From contig JBFHQE010000008.1 in the NCBI GenBank assembly GCA_041592335.1, forward strand, positions 62,001 through 126,000: DNA of 64,000 nucleotides, in the 5' to 3' direction. Position 1 is the stretch's first letter. Each line of letters begins with the position of its first letter. Under the pieces are notes generated by a model. It was not told the DNA's origin. It did no database searches and saw nothing but the letters and a program-made list of their open reading frames with translations. Made by a program: the position numbers and the translations under genes. The DNA comes from JBFHQE01 sp041592335 (lineage in GTDB: Bacteria; Pseudomonadota; Gammaproteobacteria; Thiohalobacterales; Thiohalobacteraceae). Below are positions 50,979 through 59,612 of the stretch, piece after piece.

Positions 50979-51646
50979 TTCGCCTGGAAGAGGTCAGCAA
51001 ACGTTATCCCGGCGGGCAGGACGCACTGTCAGGCATTGATTTGCATATTCCAGCCGGGCGACTCTGTTTCCTCACCGGCCACTCCGGCGCCGGCAAAAGC
51101 ACGCTGCTGAAACTGATTACCGCCATCGAGCGCCCCAGCCGCGGCCAGGTGTTCATCGATGGCCAGAATATTTCGCGCATACCCTACCGCCAGATCCCTT
51201 TTTTACGCCGCAAGATCGGCGTGATCTTCCAGAATCACCGCCTGCTGTTTGATCGCACCGTGTTCGATAACGTGGCCCTGCCGATGATTATTGCCGGGAT
51301 CGATTACCGCGAGACCGGGCGGCGGGTACGCGCCGCGCTCGACAAGGTTGGCCTGCTCGACAAGGAAAAGGCCTATCCCATCACCCTGTCCGGGGGCGAG
51401 CAGCAGCGCGTCGGCATCGCCCGAGCCGTGGTCAACCGGCCGCCACTGGTGCTGGCCGACGAACCGACCGGAAATCTTGATCCGGAACTTTCGCGGGAGA
51501 TCATGGCGCTTTTCGAGCAGTTCAACCAAGTTGGCGTCACGATCCTGATCGCTTCGCACGATATCGCACTCATCGAGCAGCTCGACTACCCGATCATTCG
51601 CCTGAGCCACGGACGACTCGCCGACACGCCAGGGTGGAACTCATGA
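50975..51646 (+). CDS. ftsE: Cell division ATP-binding protein FtsE
   Basis: A 223-residue ABC ATPase. Walker A is GHSGAGKSTLLKLI, the Q-loop is IGVIFQNHRLLFDRTVFDNV, the signature is LSGGEQQRVGIARAVV, and Walker B is LVLADEPTGNLDPE. With FtsX it activates septal peptidoglycan hydrolases at the divisome. Translationally coupled to ftsY and ftsX by ATGA overlaps. Confidence 0.97.
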   Translation: MIRLEEVSKRYPGGQDALSGIDLHIPAGRLCFLTGHSGAGKSTLLKLITAIERPSRGQVFIDGQNISRIPYRQIPFLRRKIGVIFQNHRLLFDRTVFDNVALPMIIAGIDYRETGRRVRAALDKVGLLDKEKAYPITLSGGEQQRVGIARAVVNRPPLVLADEPTGNLDPELSREIMALFEQFNQVGVTILIASHDIALIEQLDYPIIRLSHGRLADTPGWNS

Positions 51647-52665
51647 TCCGTCGCAAAGGACATTCCAAGCGACCCGCCAAACCACAGCCGACAGTAAAAC
51701 CGGCGCGGCGGCGTGGCGCCCAACGCGCCGGTTTTTCGTTGCAGAACTGGCTGAAGCATTATTTCCGCCTGCACGCCCAGGTGTTCGTCAGCAGCCTGGG
51801 GCGATTGATGAAAAGCCCGGCGGCCAGCCTGATGACAGCCGCCGTGATCGGGATCGCGCTGGCGTTGCCGAGCGGAATGCTGACGCTGCTGGACAACCTG
51901 CAGCGGCTGAGTGCCGGCTGGGACGGCGGCGCGAGCATCTCGCTGTTTCTTAATGCCGATATCAGCGATGAAAATGCCGTTAAAATTGCCCAACAACTAC
52001 AATCGCGGGAAGAACTCGCCAGCGTAAAAGTTTTATCCCGCGCCCAGGCGCTGGAGGATTTCCGCGCGCATTCGGGCTTCGGCGCCGCCCTGGACAACCT
52101 GGACGAAAACCCGCTTCCCGCCGTTCTGGTCATTCAGCCCACCCCTCAGCACAGCGAGGCCCTGGCGGTGCAGCAACTGGTGCAACGCCTGAGCGACATG
52201 CCATCCACCGACCTTGCCCAGCTCGACCTGCAATGGGTCAAACGCTTCAATGCCCTGATGGAAATCGGCCGGCGTGGCATCTGGGTAGTCGGCTCGCTGC
52301 TGGGGCTTGCCGTGCTATTGATTGTCGGCAACACTATCCGTCTCGACATTCAGAGCCGACGCGAGGAAATCGAGATCACCAAGCTGATCGGCGGCACCGA
52401 TGCCTTCATCCGCCGCCCTTTTCTGCACACCGGCATCTGGTACGGCCTGCTGGGCACGGTCATCGCGACCCTGCTGGTTCATATCGCCTTCTTCCTGCTC
52501 TCCGGCCCCGTCTCGCAGCTGGCCGGTCTCTACCAGAGCAGCTTCCTGCTCCAGTCGCTCGGCTTCGTCAACATGCTTTCCCTGATCGCCATCGGCTGCC
52601 TGCTTGGCTGGGCCGGTTCCTGGCTGGCGGTGGGACGGCATTTGCGTGCCATCGAACCAACCTGA
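51643..52665 (+). CDS. ftsX: Cell division membrane protein FtsX
   Basis: A 340-residue protein from the ATG at 51643, which forms an ATGA overlap with ftsE; a GTG at 51634 is also in frame. A long basic N-terminal cytoplasmic region (about 50 residues, KRPAKPQPTVKPARRR) is followed by four transmembrane helices, with a periplasmic loop between the first two that binds hydrolase activators. The RREEIEITKLIGGTDAFIRR segment is the conserved coupling region. Confidence 0.95.
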   Translation: MIRRKGHSKRPAKPQPTVKPARRRGAQRAGFSLQNWLKHYFRLHAQVFVSSLGRLMKSPAASLMTAAVIGIALALPSGMLTLLDNLQRLSAGWDGGASISLFLNADISDENAVKIAQQLQSREELASVKVLSRAQALEDFRAHSGFGAALDNLDENPLPAVLVIQPTPQHSEALAVQQLVQRLSDMPSTDLAQLDLQWVKRFNALMEIGRRGIWVVGSLLGLAVLLIVGNTIRLDIQSRREEIEITKLIGGTDAFIRRPFLHTGIWYGLLGTVIATLLVHIAFFLLSGPVSQLAGLYQSSFLLQSLGFVNMLSLIAIGCLLGWAGSWLAVGRHLRAIEPT

Positions 52666-52740
52666 AGATTTCTGACACCCCTCTTAACTAACCCCGCTTA
52701 CGGCCGTTGATATGGGTACAAAACCCATCCCGGCAGGCAG

Positions 52741-54051
52741 ATGAACAAAATCAGGCATATCCTCGTAGTCGACGGCTCGGAAGTGGCTCGCACCATCGTG
52801 CGCCGCATTCTGGACGAGGAGATGCCGCACGCCCACATCAGTCTGTGCGGCAGCGGCGCGGAAGCACGCGACCTGCTGGACAACAACCACTTCGATCTGG
52901 TGACCACATCATTATTATTGCCTGACATTGACGGCCTCGATTTGTGCCGCCAGATTCGCGCCAGCGAGAATCACAAACACGCGCCCGTTATCGTCGTATC
53001 CGGCGATGCCGATGAGCGCCTGTTGCGCGAAGGTTTCACCGCCGGGGTTACCGATTACTTCGACAAGTCGCTGGGCTATCGCGCCTTCGTGGAATTCATC
53101 AAGGAATTTTCAGAACGTAATGCTGGCATGGTTGGCCGGGTGCTGTACGTCGAAGACAGCCCGACCCAGGCACGCATCGTACTCGACATGCTGGAAAAGC
53201 ATGGCCTGCAGGTGATTCACACCACCACGGCGGAAACCGCCATCGAGCTACTGGCCACTACCGCACCGGGAGGACCCGAGGAAGACGCGGGTTTCGATAT
53301 CGTCATCACCGACTTTTTCCTCAAGGACAGGATGACCGGCGGCGACCTGCTGCATGCCATCCGCAACAAGTTCCGCTACTCCCCGCAGGAGATGCCGGTG
53401 CTGGTGCTGACCACGTCCGAAAGTGACGATCGGCATTGCCGCGTGTTTCATGCCGGTGCCAATGATTTTGTCTGCAAACCCATCATCCCGGAAATCCTGA
53501 TGGCACGGGTCCGCTCATTGCTGTTGATCAAACAGCAGTTCAATGCCCTGCAACACCAGAATGAAGAAATGCGCATCATGGTCACCACGGACAGCCTGAC
53601 CGGCGTGCGCAACAAGCGTTACCTGCTCGATAACGGCGACCGCTTTGTCACCGACCGGCGCCACCAGCCCGTATCCGCCGTAATCCTAGATATCGATTTT
53701 TTCAAACACCTCAACGACACCCACGGCCACATCGAGGGCGACCGGGTGCTGGAGAAACTCGGAAGCCTGCTAATCGATGCCGTGCGGGGCGACACCTTGG
53801 TTGCGCGGTTCGGCGGCGAGGAATTTGTCATCCTGCTCCAACATTGCGGACTCAATGACGCCCTGCGGCGCGCCGAGGAACTGCGTCAGCGGGTTGAACA
53901 GCTGCATCCCGCCGGTCACCGGATCACCATCAGTATCGGCGTCGCCTCCACCGAAAACCTCGACGAGGCCAGCCTCACCCAGCTCATCTCGGCCGCCGAC
54001 AAGGCCCTCTACCAAGCCAAGGAAGACGGCCGAAATTGCGTATGCGCCTGA
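52741..54051 (+). CDS. Double-receiver GGDEF protein
   Basis: A 436-residue protein. The first receiver (about residues 4-120) is degenerate: the acidic pair reads V-D11-G12 and the phosphoacceptor position is Ser57 (TTSLLLPDIDG). The second (about 137-262) has the acidic residues in VEDSPTQ and an Asp in DIVITDFFLKD. The GGDEF domain (about 275-436) has GGEEF, with RGDT where the RxxD inhibitory site would be, so product inhibition may be lost. It interrupts the usual ftsX-rpoH neighbourhood. Output is probably c-di-GMP. Confidence 0.9.
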   Translation: MNKIRHILVVDGSEVARTIVRRILDEEMPHAHISLCGSGAEARDLLDNNHFDLVTTSLLLPDIDGLDLCRQIRASENHKHAPVIVVSGDADERLLREGFTAGVTDYFDKSLGYRAFVEFIKEFSERNAGMVGRVLYVEDSPTQARIVLDMLEKHGLQVIHTTTAETAIELLATTAPGGPEEDAGFDIVITDFFLKDRMTGGDLLHAIRNKFRYSPQEMPVLVLTTSESDDRHCRVFHAGANDFVCKPIIPEILMARVRSLLLIKQQFNALQHQNEEMRIMVTTDSLTGVRNKRYLLDNGDRFVTDRRHQPVSAVILDIDFFKHLNDTHGHIEGDRVLEKLGSLLIDAVRGDTLVARFGGEEFVILLQHCGLNDALRRAEELRQRVEQLHPAGHRITISIGVASTENLDEASLTQLISAADKALYQAKEDGRNCVCA

Positions 54052-54092
54052 TTTATATAAATTAAACTTTTGCGTTGAACTTCCGATAAAAA

Positions 54093-54119
54093 TTGGCACT
54101 CTAACGGATCGAGTGCTAG
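54093..54119 (+). promoter_or_regulatory. CIRCE operator (HrcA binding site) upstream of rpoH
   Basis: TTGGCACTC, nine bases, GAGTGCTAG. Compared with the CIRCE consensus (TTAGCACTC-N9-GAGTGCTAA), each arm differs at one base and the nine-base spacing is exact. It lies 49 bases before the rpoH ATG and covers a predicted promoter. HrcA, which binds CIRCE at groE and dnaK in many bacteria, is therefore the expected regulator. No hrcA gene is in the window. Confidence 0.88.
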
Positions 54120-54122
54120 ACT
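54093..54122 (+). promoter_or_regulatory. Predicted sigma70 promoter of rpoH inside CIRCE
   Basis: TTGGCA (54093-54098) and TAGACT (54117-54122), 18-base spacer, lie exactly over the CIRCE dyad. A second -35-like TTGAAC is at 54075-54080. The start site would be near 54130, about 40 bases before the ATG. Confidence 0.5.
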
Positions 54123-54167
54123 TGGTTCCCAAGCAGGCTACATGATGAGAGTCGGAGGACTTCCAAA

Positions 54168-55034
54168 ATGGATCATGCGTTAATCGCCAAGACCGGACAG
54201 ATGATGCCCGTCCCCGCCATGGGCGACCTGTCCAGTTACATTAACTATGCGAACAGTATTCCGGTGCTGAGCTTCGAAGAGGAACAGGAGCTCGCTACCC
54301 GTTTAAATGAACAGAACGACCTGGATGCGGCACAGCGCCTGATCATGTCGCACCTGCGCTTTGTTGTGCACATCGCACGCAGCTACAACGGTTATGGCCT
54401 GCCACTGGGCGATCTGATTCAGGAAGGCAACATCGGCCTGATGAAAGCGGTCAAGCGTTTCGATCCCAAGGTTGGCGTCCGGCTGGTGTCCTTTGCCGTT
54501 CACTGGGTGCGCGCCGAGATTCACGAATTCATCCTGCGTAACTGGCGCATCGTCAAGGTCGCCACTACCAAGGCTCAGCGCAAGCTGTTCTTCAACCTGC
54601 GCAGCAGCAAGAAACGCCTGGGCTGGTTCAGCCACGACGAAGTTCAGGCCGTGGCCAAAGACCTGGGCGTGAAACCCGAAACCGTACTGGAAATGGAATC
54701 GCGCCTGTCCGGCCAGGATGTCGCCTTCGATCCCCTGACCGATGACGACGATGACAACCTGTATGCACCGGCAGCCTACCTGCAGAACGCCCTGCCGGAC
54801 CCGGCCCAGCAACTGGAAGCCAGCGACTGGTCAGAATCCAATCTGCAGGCCTTACAGCAGGCAATGAGCGAGCTTGATGAACGCAGCCGCACCATTCTGC
54901 AGGAACGCTGGCTGAATGAAGACAGCAAGAGCACGCTGCATGAACTGGCCGACCGTTTTGGCGTATCCGCCGAACGTATTCGCCAGCTGGAAAACAACGC
55001 CCTGAAGAAGCTCCGCTCCTTCATGGCCGCCTAA
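54168..55034 (+). CDS. rpoH: RNA polymerase sigma-32 (heat shock) factor
   Basis: A 288-residue group 3-type sigma factor. Region 2 contains HLRFVVHIARSYNGYGLPLG and DLIQEGNIGLMKAVKRFDP. The RpoH box follows as QRKLFFNLRSSKKRL, and region 4 ends with LADRFGVSAERIRQLENNAL. It directs transcription of heat-shock genes. A CIRCE operator overlaps its likely promoter, and a strong terminator follows 20 bases after the stop. Its neighbourhood ftsYEX-rpoH is conserved, with a GGDEF gene inserted. Confidence 0.97.
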   Translation: MDHALIAKTGQMMPVPAMGDLSSYINYANSIPVLSFEEEQELATRLNEQNDLDAAQRLIMSHLRFVVHIARSYNGYGLPLGDLIQEGNIGLMKAVKRFDPKVGVRLVSFAVHWVRAEIHEFILRNWRIVKVATTKAQRKLFFNLRSSKKRLGWFSHDEVQAVAKDLGVKPETVLEMESRLSGQDVAFDPLTDDDDDNLYAPAAYLQNALPDPAQQLEASDWSESNLQALQQAMSELDERSRTILQERWLNEDSKSTLHELADRFGVSAERIRQLENNALKKLRSFMAA

Positions 55035-55054
55035 ACCTGCATCACCCAGAAAAC

Positions 55055-55084
55055 AAAAAGGCCTCCCACTGGGAGGCCTTTTTC
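55055..55084 (+). terminator. Rho-independent terminator of rpoH
   Basis: AAAAGGCCTCCC (55056-55067) and GGGAGGCCTTTT (55071-55082), three-base loop, flanked by A and T runs, so it can work in both directions. It would also stop the minus-strand unit ending at 55105. Confidence 0.92.
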
Positions 55085-55104
55085 GTATGCGCTGTGCGGG
55101 TTGA

Positions 55105-55194
55105 TCAGCTAAAAATAACCGAGAAAAAACTCAACCACGACATGGTCACCAGCACGATAACGATAAACATGGGGAAATTCTGGAAGGTGAACAT
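55105..55194 (-). CDS. Candidate 29-residue membrane peptide next to ccoS
   Basis: A 30-codon frame (MFTFQNFPMFIVIVLVTMSW, then LSFFSVIFS and a stop), almost entirely one hydrophobic helix. AAGGA lies about 8 bases before the ATG. It starts 52 bases after the ccoS stop on the same strand and ends just before the shared terminator, so it could be the second gene of a ccoS transcript. Tiny membrane subunits are known in cbb3 oxidases (CcoQ, CcoM), but I see no clear similarity. May be non-coding. Confidence 0.4.
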   Translation of the reverse strand: MFTFQNFPMFIVIVLVTMSWLSFFSVIFS

Positions 55195-55246
55195 GATAAA
55201 AATCCTTAACTGCCAATAACCGTCAAAATATTAGCGGAATCTTATA

Positions 55247-55453
55247 TTAAGAACCGCCCCGCTTCAAGTCCGTATCGTCCGCCTTCTCGGATGGTTTACG
55301 CGGAATCCGCGGATCATCGTCGTCCATCAGAATCCGGTGAGCCGGCCCATCCAGATCCTCGAACTGCCCGGAACGGGACGCCCAGATAAAAGCGCCAATG
55401 GCGATGACCAGCAACACCAGGGCAAGCGGGATTAAAAGGTAGAGGATGTCCAT
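55247..55453 (-). CDS. ccoS: cbb3-type cytochrome oxidase assembly protein CcoS
   Basis: A 68-residue protein with one N-terminal transmembrane helix (residues about 4-26) and the family signature SGQFEDLDGPAHRILMDDD. CcoS is needed for cofactor insertion into cbb3 oxidase. It is normally at the end of a ccoGHIS cluster; here it is alone, 7 bases downstream of a methyltransferase gene on the same strand. The structural genes must be elsewhere, which implies microaerobic respiration. Confidence 0.93.
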   Translation of the reverse strand: MDILYLLIPLALVLLVIAIGAFIWASRSGQFEDLDGPAHRILMDDDDPRIPRKPSEKADDTDLKRGGS

Positions 55454-55460
55454 GGCGGAA

Positions 55461-56051
55461 TTATAACTTCTTTGCCATCGCCACGGTGTAGGTCTTACCC
55501 TGTTTCACCTTGTCGTAGTTATCAAAGACCTCTTTCAACTCGCGTTCGAACAGACGGCGCAGACCGGTGATGGTCACGACCCAGATTCGCCCACCGGGTT
55601 TGAGATGGGCATAGGCATCGCTCAGCATGATTGCCAGCATTTCCTTGCCCACCTTGGCCGGGACATTGGATACGATCAGGTCAAATTTTCTGTCTTTGGG
55701 GACATGTTGAAAGGCGTTGCTGGTGATCGCCTCGGCATTGGGGATATTGTTCAGCGCGGCATTCTTGTTGGCGTATTCCACCGCCATGAAGTCTTTATCC
55801 ACCATCAGGGTTTTCCCCTCAGGCGCCAATCTGGCGAGCGTCAAGCCGATCGGGCCGTAACCACAACCCAGATCGAAACAGTCATCAGCGGGATTTACTT
55901 CGATATGATTGAGCAGAAGCTCGGTGCCTTCATCGATCGCCTTGGGCGAGAAAATGCCCCAGGTGGAATGTAAGGTCAGGTTCTGGTCGCGCAGGTTGGC
56001 ATTAAAGACGATGTCCTTGCGTAGTTGCTTGACCCAGTCATCACGCTCCAT
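55461..56051 (-). CDS. RsmC/RlmG-like class I methyltransferase
   Basis: A 196-residue SAM-dependent methyltransferase of the MTS type. The SAM motif is CFDLGCGYGPIGLTLARLAP near residue 58, and the catalytic-type motif reads IVSNVPAKVG, where RNA guanine methyltransferases have NPPFH. The WGIFSPKAIDEGTELLLNHI start resembles the second domain of RsmC. The altered NPPF motif leaves the substrate open. It precedes ccoS by 7 bases. Confidence 0.82.
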   Translation of the reverse strand: MERDDWVKQLRKDIVFNANLRDQNLTLHSTWGIFSPKAIDEGTELLLNHIEVNPADDCFDLGCGYGPIGLTLARLAPEGKTLMVDKDFMAVEYANKNAALNNIPNAEAITSNAFQHVPKDRKFDLIVSNVPAKVGKEMLAIMLSDAYAHLKPGGRIWVVTITGLRRLFERELKEVFDNYDKVKQGKTYTVAMAKKL

Positions 56052-56060
56052 TGATCAGGC

Positions 56061-56372
56061 TCAGTTATCGTTTTGAGTCTCGATTTCGCCACTCCAGCCC
56101 GCCGCCTTGGCTGCCTCGAAGGCCGCGCCGTGGATACGTTGATGTTTGGCCATTAAATCTTCTGGTAGCTTACTGACCAGACAACCGTATTTTTCCCACT
56201 CGGTGCTTACCTTATTATATAAATCATCCATAGCGCCCATCGGCCAACCTTCACAGGTCTCGCCTTCGGCCAAGAGACCGAACACCCAGGCATCGCGGAT
56301 CATGCGCCCAAGAATGGACATTCCGCCGTAGCGCTCGTTATTCAATCCGACATAGGGTTTGGGTTTTCTCAT
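56061..56372 (-). CDS. Unknown 103-residue protein
   Basis: I chose the ATG at 56372 (MRKPKPYVGLNNERYGGMSI); the frame is open 75 bases further but with weaker start options. The protein is soluble, with conserved-looking Trp/Gly segments (IRDAWVFGLLAEGETCEGWP, AKAAGWSGEIE) and two Cys. I recognise no family. It ends 9 bases before the methyltransferase start, so it may head a three-gene unit with ccoS, and it is divergent from soeA across an AT-rich promoter region. A role linked to sulfite oxidation is only suggested by position. Confidence 0.65.
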   Translation of the reverse strand: MRKPKPYVGLNNERYGGMSILGRMIRDAWVFGLLAEGETCEGWPMGAMDDLYNKVSTEWEKYGCLVSKLPEDLMAKHQRIHGAAFEAAKAAGWSGEIETQNDN

Positions 56373-56673
56373 GGTCGCTCTTCGCCATTTACAGCCTGAT
56401 TTAAGGCCCGCAAGTGTATTGCGCCTGTCCCGACATTGCCAGCTCAAAGGCCGTCCAGCAAAAACCCTGCTTATAACCTGTTATAAATATCCCTTATTTA
56501 CCTGGCTAATCCCGATCAAAAGACTAAAGTATTGTTTTTATTATAAATTGAGTTTATGTATATTAGAATATTATTATATTTTATAGATTAATCATGTCTG
56601 TGAATTGGCATTAAATTGACTATACCTATACATTCCCCCGTCCAATTAATCGGTTAGGAAGCTTTTGAAGATT
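56373..56673. promoter_or_regulatory. Divergent regulatory gap with AT-rich tract before soeA
   Basis: About 300 bases between two divergent starts. Positions about 56525-56600 are almost pure A/T in an otherwise GC-rich window (TTTTTATTATAAATTGAG, then further TATTA runs). A promoter candidate for soeA is TTGGCA (56605-56610) with TATACA (56627-56632), 16-base spacer. No gene or named operator is visible. Confidence 0.5.
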
Positions 56674-59595
56674 ATGCTTGACGCTAAACCATTGCATGAT
56701 CCACTCGACAAGTCGGTGGACAACAACGCCCGCATCGAGGTCAAAAATACTACCTGTTACATGTGCGCCTGCCGCTGCGGTATTCGTGTCACCCTGCGCG
56801 ACGGTGAAGTCCGCTACATTCAGGGCAATCCCGATCACCCACTGAACAAGGGCGTGATTTGCGCGAAAGGCTCCTCCGGTATCATGAAGCAGTATTCACC
56901 GGCGCGCCTGACCAAACCGCTGCGCCGCAAGGCGGGCGCCGACCGTGGCGATGCCGAGTTCGAGGAAATCAGCTGGGACGAAGCTTTCAATATCATGGAA
57001 GAGCGTCTGGCTCATCTACGCGAAACCGACCCCAAGAAGTTCGCATTGTTCACTGGTCGCGACCAGATGCAGGCGCTGACCGGCCTGTTCGCCAAGAATT
57101 ACGGCACACCGAATTACGCCGCGCACGGCGGTTTCTGCTCGGTCAACATGGCCGCCGGCATGATCTATTCCATCGGTGGTTCCTTCTGGGAATTCGGCGG
57201 TCCGGACCTGGATCGTGCCCATCTGCTGGTGATGATCGGTACCGCCGAGGACCATCACTCCAACCCGCTCAAAATGGAACTGTCCAAGTTCAAGCGTCAC
57301 GGCGGACGCCTGATCTCCATTAACCCGGTGCGCACCGGATATTCCGCGATCGCCGACGAATGGGTACCGATCAAGCCGGGTACTGACGGCGCGCTGCTGC
57401 TGGCGCTGATCAACGTCATCATCGACCAGGGCCTTTACGACCGTGACTTCCTGGTGCAGTACTCCAATGCCGCCGAGCTGGTGAACCTGGATGAAGCCAG
57501 CACCGAATACGGCATGTTCGTGCGCTTCGAAGTCCCGCCCGATGAAGGCTGCTTCGATCCGCAGAACAAGCTGTGGTGGGATCGCGACCTGGACAAACCC
57601 ATCTCCACTCACACGCCCGGCGCCGACCCCTACCTGTTCGGTGAATTCAAACTGGAAGACGGCACGCCTGTTAAACCGGCTTTCCAGTTGCTGGTAGATC
57701 GCGTCAAGGAATACACCCCGGAATGGGCCGAAGGCATCACTGGCATTCCGGCCGACACCATCAAGCGCCTGGCGCATGAAATGGGTATCACCGCGCGCGA
57801 TGAAAAGATCGAGCTGCCGATTGCCTGGACCGATACCTGGGGCAATGAGCACGAATCCGTAACCGGCAACCCGGTGGCCTTCCACGCCATGCGTGGCCTG
57901 GCGGCGCACTCGAACGGGTTCCAGACCATTCGCGCACTCTCTATATTAATGTCTATCCTCGGCACCATCGATCGTCCGGGCGGTTTCCGCCACAAGGCAC
58001 CCTTCCCGCGCCCTATCCCGCCGTGCCCGAAGACCCCGACCAAACCGGAAGACGTACAGCCCAACACACCGCTGAATGGTATGCCGCTGGGCTGGCCGGC
58101 CGATCCGGATGACCTGTTTGTCGACGACCAGGGTGAACCGGTGCGTCTCGACAAGGCATTCTCCTGGGAATACCCGCTAGCCGTGCATGGCATGATGCAT
58201 AACGCCATCACCAATGCCTGGCGCCAGGACCCTTACCCGATCGACACCCTGCTGATCTTCATGGCGAACATGGCGTGGAACTCCACCATGAACACCGCCG
58301 AAGTCCGCAAGATGCTCAATGACAAGGATGACAACGGTGAATACAAGATCCCGTTCCTGATTGTCGCGGATGCCTTCCAGTCGGAAATGACCGCCTATGC
58401 CGACCTGGTGTTGCCGGATACCACGTACCTCGAACGGCACGATTGCATCTCCATGCTGGATCGCCCGATCTCGGAATACGATGGTCCCGTGGACTCCGTG
58501 CGCATCCCGGTGGTACCACCGAAGGGCGAGTGCAAACCCTTCCAGGATGTATTGATCGAACTGGGTTCGCGCCTGAAGCTGCCGGTATTCGTCAATGAAG
58601 ACGGTTCGCGCAAATACCGCGACTACCCGGACTTCATCATTAACTTCGAAACCGCACCCGGCTCCGGCATCGGCTTCCTGGCCGGCTGGCGTGGCGCGGG
58701 TGGCGAAAAAGTCCTCAAGGGCGAACCCAACCCGAAGCAGTGGGAAATGTACGAGAAGAACAACTGCGTCTTCCATTACGAGCTGCCCAGGTCCTACCAG
58801 TACATGCGTAACTGGAACCAGGGTTACCTGGAGTGGGCACAGCGCCACAACCTGACCCGCTACGCGGAACCGATCAATCTGCACATCTATTCCGAAGTGC
58901 TGCAGAAGTTCCGTCTGGCTGCGCAGGGCAAGAACCCGGGTGGCCGCGTACCGCCGCAACGCCTGCGCAAGCGCGTCGAAACCTATTTCGATCCGCTGCC
59001 CTTCTATTACATGCCGCTGGAAGCGCAACTGTCGGATCTGCACAAGTATCCGTTGAACGCGCTGACCCAGCGCCCGATGGCGATGTACCACTCCTGGGAT
59101 TCGCAGAACGCCTGGTTGCGCCAGATTCACACCTACAACTTCCTGTATGTGAATCCGAAGACCGCGCGTGCCGCCGACATCGAAGACGGTGGCTGGATGT
59201 GGGTCGAATCCATGCATGGCAAGGTGCGTTGCATGTGCCGCTTCTCGGAAGCCGTGGAGCCCGGCACCGTCTGGACCTGGAATGCCATCGGTAAAGCCTC
59301 GGGTGCCTGGGGACTGGATGCCAACGCCAACGAGTCGCAGAAAGGCTTCCTGCTGAATCACGTGATCGGCGAGGAACTGCCCACCAATGAAGCCGGTGAG
59401 CATATTTCCAACTCGGACCCGGTCACCGGCCAGGCCGGCTGGTATGACGTGCGTGTGCGCATCTACAAGGCGCAGGACGGCGAACCGGAAGTTTCCTTCC
59501 CGCAGTTCGACGTACAGAAAACAGCGCCCGGACAGGAAACCCAGTACAAGTCCAAGTGGCTGAAGTACTTCGCTGGCGGCAAGAAGCGCTCGTAA
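56674..59595 (+). CDS. soeA: Molybdopterin oxidoreductase, SoeA-like sulfite dehydrogenase large subunit
   Basis: A 973-residue enzyme of the DMSO reductase family, from the ATG at 56674; a TTG at 56665 sits too close to the AGGAAG ribosome site. The N-terminal [4Fe-4S] motif is C28, C31, C35 and C63. There is no Tat signal, so it should work in the cytoplasm. The likely Mo ligand is the Cys in AHGGFCSVNMAAGM; molybdopterin-binding segments include GTAEDHHSNPLKMELSKFKR and the C-terminal MYHSWDSQNAWLRQIHTYNF. With SoeB and SoeC next to it this matches SoeABC, which oxidises sulfite to sulfate at the membrane. Related polysulfide or thiosulfate reductases are the alternative. Confidence 0.85.
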   Translation: MLDAKPLHDPLDKSVDNNARIEVKNTTCYMCACRCGIRVTLRDGEVRYIQGNPDHPLNKGVICAKGSSGIMKQYSPARLTKPLRRKAGADRGDAEFEEISWDEAFNIMEERLAHLRETDPKKFALFTGRDQMQALTGLFAKNYGTPNYAAHGGFCSVNMAAGMIYSIGGSFWEFGGPDLDRAHLLVMIGTAEDHHSNPLKMELSKFKRHGGRLISINPVRTGYSAIADEWVPIKPGTDGALLLALINVIIDQGLYDRDFLVQYSNAAELVNLDEASTEYGMFVRFEVPPDEGCFDPQNKLWWDRDLDKPISTHTPGADPYLFGEFKLEDGTPVKPAFQLLVDRVKEYTPEWAEGITGIPADTIKRLAHEMGITARDEKIELPIAWTDTWGNEHESVTGNPVAFHAMRGLAAHSNGFQTIRALSILMSILGTIDRPGGFRHKAPFPRPIPPCPKTPTKPEDVQPNTPLNGMPLGWPADPDDLFVDDQGEPVRLDKAFSWEYPLAVHGMMHNAITNAWRQDPYPIDTLLIFMANMAWNSTMNTAEVRKMLNDKDDNGEYKIPFLIVADAFQSEMTAYADLVLPDTTYLERHDCISMLDRPISEYDGPVDSVRIPVVPPKGECKPFQDVLIELGSRLKLPVFVNEDGSRKYRDYPDFIINFETAPGSGIGFLAGWRGAGGEKVLKGEPNPKQWEMYEKNNCVFHYELPRSYQYMRNWNQGYLEWAQRHNLTRYAEPINLHIYSEVLQKFRLAAQGKNPGGRVPPQRLRKRVETYFDPLPFYYMPLEAQLSDLHKYPLNALTQRPMAMYHSWDSQNAWLRQIHTYNFLYVNPKTARAADIEDGGWMWVESMHGKVRCMCRFSEAVEPGTVWTWNAIGKASGAWGLDANANESQKGFLLNHVIGEELPTNEAGEHISNSDPVTGQAGWYDVRVRIYKAQDGEPEVSFPQFDVQKTAPGQETQYKSKWLKYFAGGKKRS

Positions 59596-59612
59596 CTCAT
59601 TCGCCTTGCCCT

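Noticed and set aside
52712..52728. ATGGGT/ACCCAT hairpin before the double-receiver GGDEF gene
   Set aside because: It has no T run, so it is not a terminator, and it is too short to call a regulatory site without other evidence.
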